NCBI RefSeq assembly: GCF_031760065.1 | Contig: NZ_CP134500.1 | Span: forward strand, 1,116,001 to 1,180,000 | Origin: Streptomyces durocortorensis | GTDB taxonomy: Bacteria; Actinomycetota; Actinomycetes; Streptomycetales; Streptomycetaceae | Length of the DNA: 64,000 nucleotides | Direction of reading: 5' to 3' | Shown here: piece by piece, positions 52,403 through 61,458 of the stretch | Layout: each line of letters opens with the position of its first letter | Numbering within the stretch: the stretch's first letter is position 1 | Position numbers and translations under genes: made by a program | The notes under the pieces: generated by a model | Seen by the model: only the letters and a program-made list of their open reading frames with translations | What the model was told of the DNA's origin: nothing | The model's database searches: none

Positions 52403-53413
52403 TCAGGCCGCGAGTCCCGCCGGTTTCACCGCGCCGGGCCCGAACCTCTCCCTCAGCCGGTCCGCCACCTCCTCGATCCGGCGCGTCCGCTCGTCCGCCG
52501 GGTCGAAGGTGAGCTGACGGGAGGCGCGTCCGGCGTCGGCCAGCCCCTCCGCGCGCAGCGCGATCCCCCGCACCCGGGCCCGCTGGAGCCCGAAGGACTC
52601 GTGGATGCGGTAGGCGAGCGCGGTGAGCGCGGCCGAGTGCGCGGTGGGCTCCCGCAGCGTCCGGCTCCGGGTCAGGGTCGCGTAGCCGGTCCGGTCCGCG
52701 AACCGCACCGAGACCGCGAGCGACCCGCACACCCGCCCCTCGCCCCGCAACCGTGCCCCCAGCTCCTCGGTGAGCGAGAGAAGCGCGCGGCGGTGCCGCT
52801 CGGGGGCCAGTTCGTCGCACGGGAAGGAGCGTTCGGCGGCGATCGAGCGGGCAGCAGCGTTCGGAGCGACCCGCGTACGGTCGATGCCCCGCGCCCGCTC
52901 CCACACCTCGCGCCCGGTGCGTACGCCGGTGATGCGCTGGAGCGTGGCCAGGGGTGCGGCGGCGATCCGGCCGACGGAGTCGAGCCCGTATCCGCACAGG
53001 GTGCGCGCCGTGGCTGCCCCGACACCGTCCAGGGCGACGGCCGGGAGCGGCGCGAGGAACGCCGCCTCCTCACCCCGGTCCACCACGAAGGTGGTCCCGG
53101 GCGCGGCCCGCCGGGCGGCCGTCCGGGCCACGAGGGGGTTGCTCCCCGCCCCGATCGCGCAGTCCACGCCGTGCAGGGCGAGCGCCCGGACCCGGATCAG
53201 CGAGGCCAGGCCCCGCGCGTCCCGCCCGAAGTAGCGCAGTGCGCCGCTCACATCGGCGAGCGCCCCATCGGGCGGGGCGGCCTCGACGACCGGGGTGAGC
53301 GCGCCGAGCAGGGCGAGCAGACCGGTGTAGTCGGCGCTGTCGGGGGGCCCGCCGGCGGTCCTGAGGAACCGCAGGGAGAGGACGCACGGGCCTTTTGCCC
53401 CACTGCCGTTCAT
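52403..53413 (-). CDS. ImuB-like Y-family polymerase paired with DnaE2
   Basis: A 336-aa Y-family protein. The fingers/thumb region with the helix-hairpin-helix LPAVALDGVGAATARTLCGYGLDSVG is normal, but the palm lacks the catalytic acids. The first strand reads VLSLRFLRT instead of a DMDxF motif, and the usual S-x-DE-A is PPDGALADVSG, with DE changed to DG. That is the pattern of ImuB, a non-catalytic adaptor. QLTFDP near the C-terminus resembles a beta-clamp motif. Its ATG overlaps the dnaE2 stop (ATGA), so it is co-translated with dnaE2 and probably recruits it to damage. In S. coelicolor this gene is called dinP. Confidence 0.8.
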   Translation of the reverse strand: MNGSGAKGPCVLSLRFLRTAGGPPDSADYTGLLALLGALTPVVEAAPPDGALADVSGALRYFGRDARGLASLIRVRALALHGVDCAIGAGSNPLVARTAARRAAPGTTFVVDRGEEAAFLAPLPAVALDGVGAATARTLCGYGLDSVGRIAAAPLATLQRITGVRTGREVWERARGIDRTRVAPNAAARSIAAERSFPCDELAPERHRRALLSLTEELGARLRGEGRVCGSLAVSVRFADRTGYATLTRSRTLREPTAHSAALTALAYRIHESFGLQRARVRGIALRAEGLADAGRASRQLTFDPADERTRRIEEVADRLRERFGPGAVKPAGLAA

Positions 53414-56400
53414 CCCGCGCTCCCCTGCGACTGGTGCCACAACTTCCTCCCCGTGGGCGTCCCTTCGCCGGGTGGCTGAAGGTCGGCCCAGGGGTTCATC
53501 TCGTAACCGGTCTCCATCCGTATACGACGTCCGGGCCCGGAAGCCCCTTCCCCGGCCTCCCCCTCGGCGCCCTCCCCGGACCCCTCTTCCGGGCCCTCCG
53601 CCAGCCGGGCCGCCACCGCGTCGAGCCCTCCGGTGCGCCGGAGTTCGGCCAGCTCCGCGAGGTTCCAGGCGGCCGCTCCCACCACGCTCAGGCTGCGCGC
53701 GCCGCGCCGCTGCACCACCCCGCGCACCAGCAGCAGCCAGGAGTGGAAGACCGTGTGGGCGCAGACGGCGTGACTGTCCTCGAAGAACGCCAGGTCGGCC
53801 AGGCCGGTGCCGTCGTCCAGGGTGGTGAAGACGACCCGGCGGCCGGAACGCATCGGCGGCGTCTGGGTGGCCACCTTGGCCCCCGCGACCAGCACGGTCT
53901 CCCCGTGCCGGGCCTCGCGCAGCCGTTTGGCGGAGACCACTCCCAGCTCCTTCAGGAAGGCCTGGTGGTCCCCCATCAGATGGCGTGAGACATCCATGCT
54001 CAGCACCCCGAGTTCGGCACTCAGCCGCTCCGCCTCGTTGAGGTCGGGCAGTCCGACAGAGCCCGTGCGGTGCCCCTCCCCCAGCGGGAGCTGGTCCCCG
54101 CCGGCACCGGAGCCGGAGCTCCGGTGGGCCCGGTGCAGCTCGGAGAGGTGCAGCAGCAGGTCGCGGCGGTTGGCGCCGAAGGCGTCCAACGCGCCCACCT
54201 GCGCGAGCCGTTCGGCGATCGGGCGGCCCGGGCGGGCGCGCTGCCAGAAGTCCAGCAGCGAGGCGTAGGGCTGCCCCTCCTCGATCCGGGCGGCCTCGGC
54301 CTCGCTGATGCCGTGGACGTCCGAGAGCGCGAGCCGCAGCCCCCAGACTCCCTTCCGACCCCCCTCACCAGACACCAGTTCGATTTGATGGGCGACCGCC
54401 GACCGGTTCACATCCAGTGGCAGTACCGGCACCCCGCGCCGCCGGGCGTCCGCGAGCAGCAGCCGCTTCGGGTACATCCCGGGGTCGTGCGTGAGCAGAC
54501 CGGCGTAGAAGGCGGCCGGGTGGTGCGCCTTGAGCCAGGCCGACTGGTACGTCGGCACGGCGAACGCGACGGCGTGCGCCTTGGCGAAGCCGTAGCTGCC
54601 GAACGCCTCGATGATCCTCCAGGTGCGGGCGATCACCTCGTCGTCGTACCCCATGGCCGCCGCACGCCGGGGGAACCACTCCCTGATCAGCTCCTGCGAC
54701 TCGGGGTGGGAGAGTCCGCGCCGCACCCGGTCGGCCTCGCCCCGGCCGCAGCCGGTCATGATGTCGACGATCTCGATGATCTGCTCGTGGAAGACGACCA
54801 CGCCGTAGGTGCCGCTCAGCGCTTCCGCCAGGTCACGGTGGGGGTAGCGGACCGGCGCGCGGCCGTGCCGGGCCTCGATGAACGGCCGCACCATGTCGGC
54901 CGCGACCGGCCCAGGCCGGAACAGCGAGATGTCGACGACCAGGTCGTGGAAGGTGGCGGGCTGGAGCCTGGCGACCAGGTCGCGCTGGCCCGGCGACTCG
55001 ATCTGGAAGCAGCCCAGCGTCTCGGCGGTGCGGATCAGCCGGTACGTCTCCGGGTCGCCCGGCGGTACGGCGTCCAGGTCCACGTCCGTGCCCGAGGCGC
55101 GTTTCAGCTCCGCGACGGCGTGCGCCATCGCCGACTGCATCCGTACGCCCAGCACATCGAGTTTGAGCAGCCCGAGGTCCTCCACGTCCTCCTTGTCGAA
55201 CTGCGCCATCGGGAAGCCCTCGCCGCTGGTGGGCATGACCGGCGTACGGTCCATCAGCCCGGCGTCCGAGAGCAGCACCCCGCACGGGTGCATGGCGATC
55301 CCGCGCGGCAGTGCGTCGAGCCCCTCCACCAGCTCCCACAGCCGCCCGTACTTCTCCTGGTTCCGTGCGACCTCCTTCAGCTCGGGCAACTCCTCCATCG
55401 CGGCGCGGGCGTCGCGGGCGCGGATGTGCGGGAAGGCCTTGGCGAGCCGGTCGGTCTCGGCCGGGTCCATGGAGAGCGCCGCCCCGACGTCCCGGATGGC
55501 GTGGCGCACCCGGTAGGTCTCGGGCATGGCCACGGTGGCGACGCGCTCGGGTCCGAAGCGTTCGATGATCCGGCGGTAGACGTCCAGGCGGCGGGCCGAT
55601 TCGACGTCGATGTCGATGTCGGGCAGTACGAAGCGGCGCTTGGACAGGAAGCGCTCCATCAGCAGTCCGTGCTCGACCGGGTCGGCGTGGGCGACACCGA
55701 GGAGGTGGTTGACCAGGGACCCCGCTCCGGAGCCGCGCGCGGCGACCCGGATACCCATCTCCCGTACGTCGTCGACCACCTGGGCGACCGTCAGGAAGTA
55801 GGAGGCGAAGCCGTGGTGGGCGATGATGTCCAGCTCCTCGCGCATCCGCTCCCAGTAGGCGCGGTCACGGTCGTAGCCGCGCCGCACCATCCCGGCGGCG
55901 GCCCGGGAGGTCAGAACCCGCTGGGCGGTACGCCGGCCGGCGCCCACCAGATGCGGTTCGGGGAAGTGGATGCCGCCCAGCCCGAGGTCGGCGGCGGGGT
56001 CGACGCGGCAGGCCTCGGCGGTGTGCCGGGTCTCCGCCAGCAGCCGGGCCGCCGCGCCCTGCCCGAGCCCGGCGGCGGAGGCGACCCGCTCGGCGGTCTC
56101 CCGCATGGCGCCCTCGCCCTTGAGCCAGCGCTCACCGCTGTCCAGGGGCGAGCGGCGCGGGTCGAGGGGGACGAGCCCGCGGGCGGAGTCGAGGACGTCG
56201 GCGACGGGCCCCTGCCCCGGGTCGGCGTACCGGACGGCGTTGGTCAGCACGGCCCGTACGCCCTGTTCCGCGGCGAAGCCGAGGGTACGGGCGGCCAGCC
56301 GCAGCGAACCGGGGCCGGTGCCCGCGCGGCCGTGGTGGACGGCTTCGAGGCGCAGGTCGTCGCCGTACACCTCCCGCCAGGGCGCGAGCAGCGCGGCGGC

Positions 56401-56916
56401 CCGGTCGGGGCGTCCGGCGGTGAGCGCCCGGCCCACTTCGGAGGCGGGCCCGAGCAGTACGGTCAGCCCGTCGGCGGGCAGTGCGGCCCGGGCGACGAGG
56501 GGCGGCCCCGCGGCACCGGCGTCCCTACCGCCCGCGCCCCGCGCATGGGCGGCGGTGACGAGACGGCACAGCCCGGCCCAGCCGCGTGCGCCGTCCCGGG
56601 CGAGGAAGGTGACCCGGGGTGCGGATTCATCGACAAAGGCACCCCCGCGTACCGGGGTGCGCGGACGCACGGCCCGGCCCGGCCCCTTCGCGTACGGCTC
56701 CACCGCGAGGTCCGTCCCGAAGAGCGGCCGGACGCCGACCCCCTTCTCCCGGCAGGCCTTGGCGAAGCGGACCGCCCCCGCGAGGGTGTCGCGGTCGGTC
56801 AGCGCGAGGGCGTCCATCCCCCGTTCGGCGGCACGCTCGGCGAGCCGCTCGGGGTGCGAGGCCCCGTACCGCAGGGAGAACCCCGAAACGGTGTGCAGAT
56901 GCGTGAACCCGGACAT
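53410..56916 (-). CDS. dnaE2: Error-prone DNA polymerase III alpha, DnaE2
   Basis: A 1168-aa C-family polymerase. The PHP domain starts at FTHLHTVSGFSLRYGASHPE, the palm has DIDIDVESARRLDVYRRI (catalytic Asps) and the C-terminal OB-like region carries the DDGTGLADLAFFEDS motif. The shorter PHP domain and C-terminus, compared with replicative DnaE1 (~1180), and the polymerase partner behind it mark the damage-inducible DnaE2. Start ATG 56916 has AAGGAGG nearby. A near-consensus SOS box lies 70 bp upstream. The operon has dnaE2 first and the ImuB-like gene second, and no imuA' is present. Confidence 0.92.
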   Translation of the reverse strand: MSGFTHLHTVSGFSLRYGASHPERLAERAAERGMDALALTDRDTLAGAVRFAKACREKGVGVRPLFGTDLAVEPYAKGPGRAVRPRTPVRGGAFVDESAPRVTFLARDGARGWAGLCRLVTAAHARGAGGRDAGAAGPPLVARAALPADGLTVLLGPASEVGRALTAGRPDRAAALLAPWREVYGDDLRLEAVHHGRAGTGPGSLRLAARTLGFAAEQGVRAVLTNAVRYADPGQGPVADVLDSARGLVPLDPRRSPLDSGERWLKGEGAMRETAERVASAAGLGQGAAARLLAETRHTAEACRVDPAADLGLGGIHFPEPHLVGAGRRTAQRVLTSRAAAGMVRRGYDRDRAYWERMREELDIIAHHGFASYFLTVAQVVDDVREMGIRVAARGSGAGSLVNHLLGVAHADPVEHGLLMERFLSKRRFVLPDIDIDVESARRLDVYRRIIERFGPERVATVAMPETYRVRHAIRDVGAALSMDPAETDRLAKAFPHIRARDARAAMEELPELKEVARNQEKYGRLWELVEGLDALPRGIAMHPCGVLLSDAGLMDRTPVMPTSGEGFPMAQFDKEDVEDLGLLKLDVLGVRMQSAMAHAVAELKRASGTDVDLDAVPPGDPETYRLIRTAETLGCFQIESPGQRDLVARLQPATFHDLVVDISLFRPGPVAADMVRPFIEARHGRAPVRYPHRDLAEALSGTYGVVVFHEQIIEIVDIMTGCGRGEADRVRRGLSHPESQELIREWFPRRAAAMGYDDEVIARTWRIIEAFGSYGFAKAHAVAFAVPTYQSAWLKAHHPAAFYAGLLTHDPGMYPKRLLLADARRRGVPVLPLDVNRSAVAHQIELVSGEGGRKGVWGLRLALSDVHGISEAEAARIEEGQPYASLLDFWQRARPGRPIAERLAQVGALDAFGANRRDLLLHLSELHRAHRSSGSGAGGDQLPLGEGHRTGSVGLPDLNEAERLSAELGVLSMDVSRHLMGDHQAFLKELGVVSAKRLREARHGETVLVAGAKVATQTPPMRSGRRVVFTTLDDGTGLADLAFFEDSHAVCAHTVFHSWLLLVRGVVQRRGARSLSVVGAAAWNLAELAELRRTGGLDAVAARLAEGPEEGSGEGAEGEAGEGASGPGRRIRMETGYEMNPWADLQPPGEGTPTGRKLWHQSQGSAG

Positions 56917-56985
56917 CCGCACCTCCTTGACCGCTACGACCGTTCCGCCACTCACCACCCCCTGCTCTCCACCATAGACCAAGCT

Positions 56986-57001
56986 TCGAACATTCGTACG
57001 A
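56986..57001. promoter_or_regulatory. SOS (LexA) box upstream of dnaE2
   Basis: TCGAACATTCGTACGA matches the actinobacterial LexA consensus TCGAAC-N4-GTTCGA at 11 of 12 fixed positions. A TATGGT on the minus strand at 56978-56973 is a plausible -10, so the box covers the -35 zone. Confidence 0.75.
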
Positions 57002-57124
57002 TAATCAATGTGGGTCGCACCACGCCGCCCCGCCGCCCCTCGTTTCCCCCTCCCCGATCCACCCCTTCCGCCATTCAGCCCCGTCCCGCCTGCGCGGACA
57101 CCACCCCGACCGGACGGTTGGGGC

Positions 57125-58141
57125 ATGACTTTCGTCGACGAGGTGAAGAACGCCGTCACTCCACGGGCCGCCCTGCTCGTCATCGGGGTGCTCGGACTGC
57201 AACTGCTGTTCATCGCGTCCTACGTCGGGGCCCTGCACAAGCCGAAGCCGACGGACGTCGCGTTCGGGGTGGTGGCACCGCAGCAGATGTCCCAGCAGCT
57301 CGTCGACCGGCTCGACGACCTGCCCGGCGGGCCGCTGGACCCCCGTACGGTGAGCAGCGCCGCCGAGGCTCGCGATCAGATCATGAACCGCGAGATCGAC
57401 GGCGCCCTGATCGTCGCGCCGGAGGGCCGCACCGACACCCTGCTGGTCGCCTCCGGCGGCGGAACCGCCCTGACCACCGCGCTGGAGCGAATCCTCACCG
57501 AGGCCGACGCCTCCCAGCAGCGGGCCGTGCGGACCGTGGACGTCGCCCCGGCCTCCGACGAGGACTTCAACGGACTCTCGTCCTTCTACCTGGTCGTCGG
57601 CTGGTGCGTGGGCGGCTACCTCTGCGCCTCGATCCTGGCGATCAGCGCCGGCGCCAAGCCCGCCAACCAGCAGCGCGCACTGATCCGGACCGGGACCATG
57701 GCGCTGTACTCGATCGTCGGCGGCATCGGCGGCGCGATCGTCATCGGCCCGATCCTCGGTGCGCTGCCCGGCAGCTTCTGGGGGCTGGCCGGCCTGGGCG
57801 CCCTGGTCGTCTTCGCGGTCGGCATGACCACGCTCGCCCTACAGGCCCTGACCGGCATCGTCGGCATCGGCCTGGCCGTCCTGATCATCGTCATCGCGGG
57901 CAACCCGAGCGCGGGCGGCGCCTTCCCGCTGCCGATGCTCCCCGACTTCTGGCGGGCGATCGGGCCCGCCCTTCCCCCGGGCGCGGGCACCTGGGTGGCC
58001 CGCTCCATCGCCTACTTCCAGGGCAACGCGGTCACCGGCCCGCTCCTGGTGCTCTCCGCCTGGGCGGTCGTCGGCACGGCCGTGACCCTGCTCCTGTCGA
58101 TGCGGCGCCGGTCGGAGAAGGGCGCGGCCCTCACTTCCTGA
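57125..58141 (+). CDS. ABC-2/YhgE-like integral membrane protein
   Basis: A 338-aa membrane protein. A first helix (AALLVIGVLGLQLLFIASYVG) precedes a ~150-residue extracytoplasmic domain (DVAFGVVAPQQMSQQLVDRLDD to VDVAPASDEDFNGLSS), then five or so helices (VVGWCVGGYLCASILAIS ... VVGTAVTLLLSM). The layout matches DUF3533/YhgE-Pip and ABC-2 permease-like proteins that sit without a visible ATPase. Function unknown. ATG 57125. Divergent from dnaE2 by 208 bp. Confidence 0.78.
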   Translation: MTFVDEVKNAVTPRAALLVIGVLGLQLLFIASYVGALHKPKPTDVAFGVVAPQQMSQQLVDRLDDLPGGPLDPRTVSSAAEARDQIMNREIDGALIVAPEGRTDTLLVASGGGTALTTALERILTEADASQQRAVRTVDVAPASDEDFNGLSSFYLVVGWCVGGYLCASILAISAGAKPANQQRALIRTGTMALYSIVGGIGGAIVIGPILGALPGSFWGLAGLGALVVFAVGMTTLALQALTGIVGIGLAVLIIVIAGNPSAGGAFPLPMLPDFWRAIGPALPPGAGTWVARSIAYFQGNAVTGPLLVLSAWAVVGTAVTLLLSMRRRSEKGAALTS

Positions 58142-58207
58142 CGATCCGCCCGTGGGGCCGCCGACGATCCACTCGTGGGGCCGCTGACGATCCGCCCATG
58201 GGGCCGC
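58139..58207. repeat. Three 23-bp tandem repeats after the membrane protein gene
   Basis: Units 58139-58161, 58162-58184 and 58185-58207 share TGACGATCCGCCCGTGGGGC (CGACGATCCACTC in unit 2). The first unit begins with the TGA stop codon, and the last merges into a hairpin at 58198-58220, so the terminator arm may have been amplified. Confidence 0.85.
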
Positions 58208-58220
58208 CCGGCGGCCCCAT
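58198..58220. terminator. Hairpin at the end of the tandem repeats
   Basis: Perfect 10-bp arms ATGGGGCCGC (58198-58207) and GCGGCCCCAT (58211-58220) with a 3-base loop; 57 bp after the membrane protein stop. Confidence 0.65.
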
Positions 58221-58362
58221 CTGACGTACACCCCAATTTCTGATGTCAGGTTGACTTAACGCCTAGACATGACAGGTCCATGACGACATTGTGGAGCCGC
58301 CTCGTACCACCCGACGAGGAGCACGGCCGGGACACCCCCTTCCACCCCCACGGAGGTCGCTC

Positions 58363-58860
58363 ATGCGTCGTCGATTCACCGCCCCGCTCGCCGCGGTCGC
58401 CCTGTCCCTCCCGCTCACCCTGATCACCGCCGGTTCGGCCGCGGCAGCCCCCGCCGACAAGCCCCAGGTCCTCAGCTCCTGGACCCAGACGAGCGCTTCC
58501 AGCTACAACGCCTGGAACGCCGCACGCAACAACCAGGGCGCCTGGGCCGCGTACGGCTTCAACTGGTCCACGGACTACTGCAGCAGCTCCCCCGACAACC
58601 CGTTCGGCTTCCCCTTCCAGAACTCCTGCGCCCGCCACGACTTCGGCTACCGCAACTACAAGGCCGCAGGCACGTTCTCCGCCCACAAGAGCCGCATCGA
58701 CTCCGCCTTCTACGCGGACCTCAAGCGCGTGTGCGCCGCGTACTCCGGCGCCAAGCGCACCTCGTGCAACAGCACGGCCTGGACCTACTACCAGGCCGTG
58801 AAGATCTTCGGCGTCGCCCCGGCCGAGACCGCCCCCGGCAATCTTCCCCAGGCCGCCTGA
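58363..58860 (+). CDS. Secreted bacterial phospholipase A2
   Basis: A 165-aa extracellular PLA2 of the Streptomyces violaceoruber type. Signal peptide FTAPLAAVALSLPLTLITAGSAAAA; four cysteines (DYCSSSP, NSCARHDFGYR, RVCAAYSG, TSCNST) make two disulfides. The catalytic dyad is in CARHDFGYRNY (His-Asp), with a second Asp later in HKSRIDSAF. It cleaves the sn-2 ester of phospholipids with calcium. GGAGG lies eight bases before ATG 58363. Confidence 0.93.
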   Translation: MRRRFTAPLAAVALSLPLTLITAGSAAAAPADKPQVLSSWTQTSASSYNAWNAARNNQGAWAAYGFNWSTDYCSSSPDNPFGFPFQNSCARHDFGYRNYKAAGTFSAHKSRIDSAFYADLKRVCAAYSGAKRTSCNSTAWTYYQAVKIFGVAPAETAPGNLPQAA

Positions 58861-58887
58861 CCCGTCACCGCCCTTTCGCGCACGGGA

Positions 58888-58916
58888 AGAGGCCCCCGGC
58901 CGGACCGGGGGCCTCT
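58888..58916. terminator. Hairpin between phospholipase A2 and streptogrisin
   Basis: Perfect 12-bp arms (58888-58899 and 58905-58916, AGAGGCCCCCGG outer) with a CCGGA loop. Bidirectional, between convergent genes. Confidence 0.85.
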
Positions 58917-58960
58917 CCTCGTTGCCGTACTCAGGACGCGTACGTCCTCGGGGTCAGCGG

Positions 58961-60046
58961 TCAGCCGATCTCGGCGCCGTAGGCGGCCAACGCCTCCGGT
59001 ACCGGCTGGAAGAAGGTCGTACCGCCCGAGGAGCAGTCGCCGCTGCCGCCCGAGGTCAGGCCGAGTGCGGTGCCGCCCGCGAAGAGGGCGCCGCCGCTGT
59101 CGCCCGGCTCGGCGCAGACCGTCGTCTGGATGAGGCCGCGGACGATGTCGCCGTTGCCGTAGTTGACCGTGGCGTCCAGCGCGGTGACCTCGCCCTCGTG
59201 CACCTGGGTGGTCGAGCCGCTGCGGGTGACCGCCTGGCCGACCGTGGCGTCGCCCGCCCGGGTGATCTGCTGGGTAGAGCCGTTGTAGAGGTTGACCTCG
59301 CTCGGGCGCGCGATGTCCGAGGTGTACTTGACCAGGCCGTAGTCGTTCTCCGGGAAGCTGGAGCCCTCGGTCCTCCCGATCTCCGAGCCGCCCTGGGTGT
59401 CCGACCAGCTGGCGACCGACTCGGTGCAGTGGCCGGCGGTCAGGAAGTACGGTTCGCCGTCCTTGACCACGTTGAAGCCGAGCGAGCAGCGCGATCCGGA
59501 GCCGAAGATCGCGTCGCCGCCCGCGATCAGCGGCTTGAACTCGCCCGCCGTCCTGTTCAGTTCGGCCGCGCCTCCGAGCCTCTCGACCACGGCCGAGAGC
59601 TTCTTCCACGCCGCGCCGTCGACCGTGCTGTCGGCGGTGACGAGCACCTTGTTGGTCACCGGGTCGACCGCCCAGGAGGTGCCCGGGATCGTCGCCTTGT
59701 CGGTGAGGGCCTGCCGGGCCGACTTCAGCTCGGCGAGGGAGTTCTCCACGATCCTGGCCCTGCCGCCCGCCTGGCGGACCCGCTCGGCGGCGGCCTCGTC
59801 GACGACGTTGACGACGAGGGCCTTCGCCTTCGTGTCGTAGTACGTCCCGGCCGCGTCCGTGCCCAGGTCCCGGTCGAGAGCGGAGGCCAGCTTTCCGGCC
59901 GCGTCCGCGCTGAGCGCCTTGACCGTGAACTCGGATACCTCATCGCTGGCGTTCGCAGTCTGGAACGTGAATCCCGCTGCGACCAGAGCGACGACGGCCG
60001 AACCGGCCAGCGTCGCGCGCTTCCTGGATATGCGTCGATGCTTCAA
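58961..60046 (-). CDS. Streptogrisin-type S1 serine protease (TTG start)
   Basis: A 361-aa secreted protease with a signal peptide, an alpha-lytic-type prodomain ([20 protein letters not shown] to [12 protein letters not shown]) and a mature S1 domain starting at [20 protein letters not shown]. The triad is His in TAGHCTES, Asp in ENDYGLV and Ser in [10 protein letters not shown]. Start at TTG 60046 gives [10 protein letters not shown] directly after it, the usual streptogrisin N-terminus, and AGGAGG is six bases upstream; no ATG or GTG fits. Secreted as a zymogen that cleaves its own propeptide. Substrate preference is chymotrypsin/glutamyl-like in this family; I cannot decide. Confidence 0.93.
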   Translation of the reverse strand: MKHRRISRKRATLAGSAVVALVAAGFTFQTANASDEVSEFTVKALSADAAGKLASALDRDLGTDAAGTYYDTKAKALVVNVVDEAAAERVRQAGGRARIVENSLAELKSARQALTDKATIPGTSWAVDPVTNKVLVTADSTVDGAAWKKLSAVVERLGGAAELNRTAGEFKPLIAGGDAIFGSGSRCSLGFNVVKDGEPYFLTAGHCTESVASWSDTQGGSEIGRTEGSSFPENDYGLVKYTSDIARPSEVNLYNGSTQQITRAGDATVGQAVTRSGSTTQVHEGEVTALDATVNYGNGDIVRGLIQTTVCAEPGDSGGALFAGGTALGLTSGGSGDCSSGGTTFFQPVPEALAAYGAEIG

Positions 60047-60482
60047 CTTCGACCTCCTGTGGGGCCGTGCACGGAGCAAGTGGGGTGCCCGTACACGGAG
60101 GATGGGGCGCCCACTATTCCGAGGCCGCCGATAGCACACAAGGTCGACTTCGAGACGTGCACACCACACCGACGCTTCGCACGCGGGGCGTTCACTTACC
60201 CCGGGTCATGCCATGTCGGTTCCGTTTGCGAACACCCGGTGCGATCACCGACGGCCTCTGGGTGAGGACTAGTCCTGTCCGGTATTCGCCCAGCCGGTCC
60301 GGATGGCGCACCCACTTGTCCGGATTCCGACGGAGATCGTCCGCCGGGAGCCTCCCAGGGCCTTCACAGTTCCTGTCACCGAACAGTCCCCGTAACGCCT
60401 CTGATGGGTCATCATCGAACGACGGCACACGCCGGGCACGCCGTGCCCGGACCGGCCGGGTGACCGATCTGAGGAGGCGCGG
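60047..60482. other. 435-bp divergent intergenic region
   Basis: No convincing gene. It holds the promoter of the streptogrisin on the minus strand (TTGTGT 60141-60136 and AATAGT 60118-60113, 17-bp spacer, modest match) and of the alpha/beta hydrolase. A small CGGTG-CGAT-CACCG palindrome lies at 60238-60251. Frames through the region lack start signals. Confidence 0.6.
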
Positions 60483-61391
60483 GTGCGCAGTCGGGTGCGC
60501 GCGGCGGACGGGCGGCATCTGATGGTCGAGCGGCTGGGCGATCCGCGGGGCAGACCGGTCTTTCTGCTCCACGGGACCCCGGGCAGCAGGCTCGGGCCCG
60601 CTCCCCGCGGCATGGTCCTGTATCAGCGCCGCACACAACTGATCACCTACGACCGCCCGGGGTACGGCGATTCGGACCGGCACGAGGGCCGCCGGGTCGG
60701 CGATGTCGTCGAGGACGTCCGGGCGATCGCCGATTCCCTGGGCCTTGCCCGCTTCGCCGTCGTGGGCCGCTCCGGCGGGGCCCCGCACGCGCTGGCCTGC
60801 GCGGCCCTGCTGCCCGAACGGGTCACGCGTACCGCCGCCCTGGTCCCGCTCGCCCCCTGGGGCGCGGCCGGGCTCGACTGGTTCGACGGGATGGCCGCGT
60901 CCAATGTGGACGCGTACTCCACAGCGGCAGCCGACCCGGACGGGCTCGCGGAGTCCTTCATCGTCCGCTCGGCGCAGATCCGGCGCGACCCGGTGAAGCT
61001 CCTGGACGATCTGCGCCGGGAGCTGACCGACTCCGACCGGGTGGTGGTCAATGACGCGGGCATCCGGTCGATGCTGCTGCGCAACTACAGCGAGGGGCTG
61101 CGCATCTCGGCGTACGGCTGGATCGACGACGCCATCGCCTTCTGCAGCCCCTGGGGCTTTGAACCCTCCCGGATCAGGGGCCGGGTGCTGCTCTGGCACG
61201 GGGTGAAGGACGTGTTCTCCCCGGTCGGCCACTCCCGCTGGCTGGCCGGGCAGATCCCGGGTGCCACCGCCGTACTGGAGCCGGCGGCGGCACACTTCGA
61301 CGCGTTCTCCGTCCTTCCCCGCGTCCTCGACTGGCTGCTGGACGACCGGGCCGATCCGGACCGGCCGCTGCCCTCCGCCGTGCCGCTCTGA
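60483..61391 (+). CDS. Alpha/beta hydrolase
   Basis: A 302-aa cytoplasmic hydrolase. The HGTPGS oxyanion loop near residue 30, nucleophile elbow VVGRSGGAPHALA (Ser), acid in VLLWHGVKDVFSP and His in AAAHFDAFS form a normal catalytic set. GTG 60483 has AGGAGG seven bases upstream. The substrate is not recognisable; a thioesterase, epoxide hydrolase or ester hydrolase is possible. It converges with the FxsT gene. Confidence 0.87.
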   Translation: MRSRVRAADGRHLMVERLGDPRGRPVFLLHGTPGSRLGPAPRGMVLYQRRTQLITYDRPGYGDSDRHEGRRVGDVVEDVRAIADSLGLARFAVVGRSGGAPHALACAALLPERVTRTAALVPLAPWGAAGLDWFDGMAASNVDAYSTAAADPDGLAESFIVRSAQIRRDPVKLLDDLRRELTDSDRVVVNDAGIRSMLLRNYSEGLRISAYGWIDDAIAFCSPWGFEPSRIRGRVLLWHGVKDVFSPVGHSRWLAGQIPGATAVLEPAAAHFDAFSVLPRVLDWLLDDRADPDRPLPSAVPL

Positions 61392-61411
61392 CGCGGGGAG
61401 AGCAGCGCCGC

Positions 61412-61437
61412 GCCGGGCCCGTACGCCAGGGCCCGGC
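61412..61437. terminator. Hairpin between hydrolase and FxsT gene
   Basis: Perfect 9-bp arms GCCGGGCCC (61412-61420) and GGGCCCGGC (61429-61437), 8-base loop, in the 67-bp convergent gap. Confidence 0.75.
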
Positions 61438-61458
61438 ACAGAGATCAGGCTCGCCCGA

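Noticed and set aside
60067..60522. 151-aa frame in the intergenic region before the alpha/beta hydrolase
   Set aside because: Arg/Gly-rich without motif or ribosome site and it overlaps the hydrolase start.
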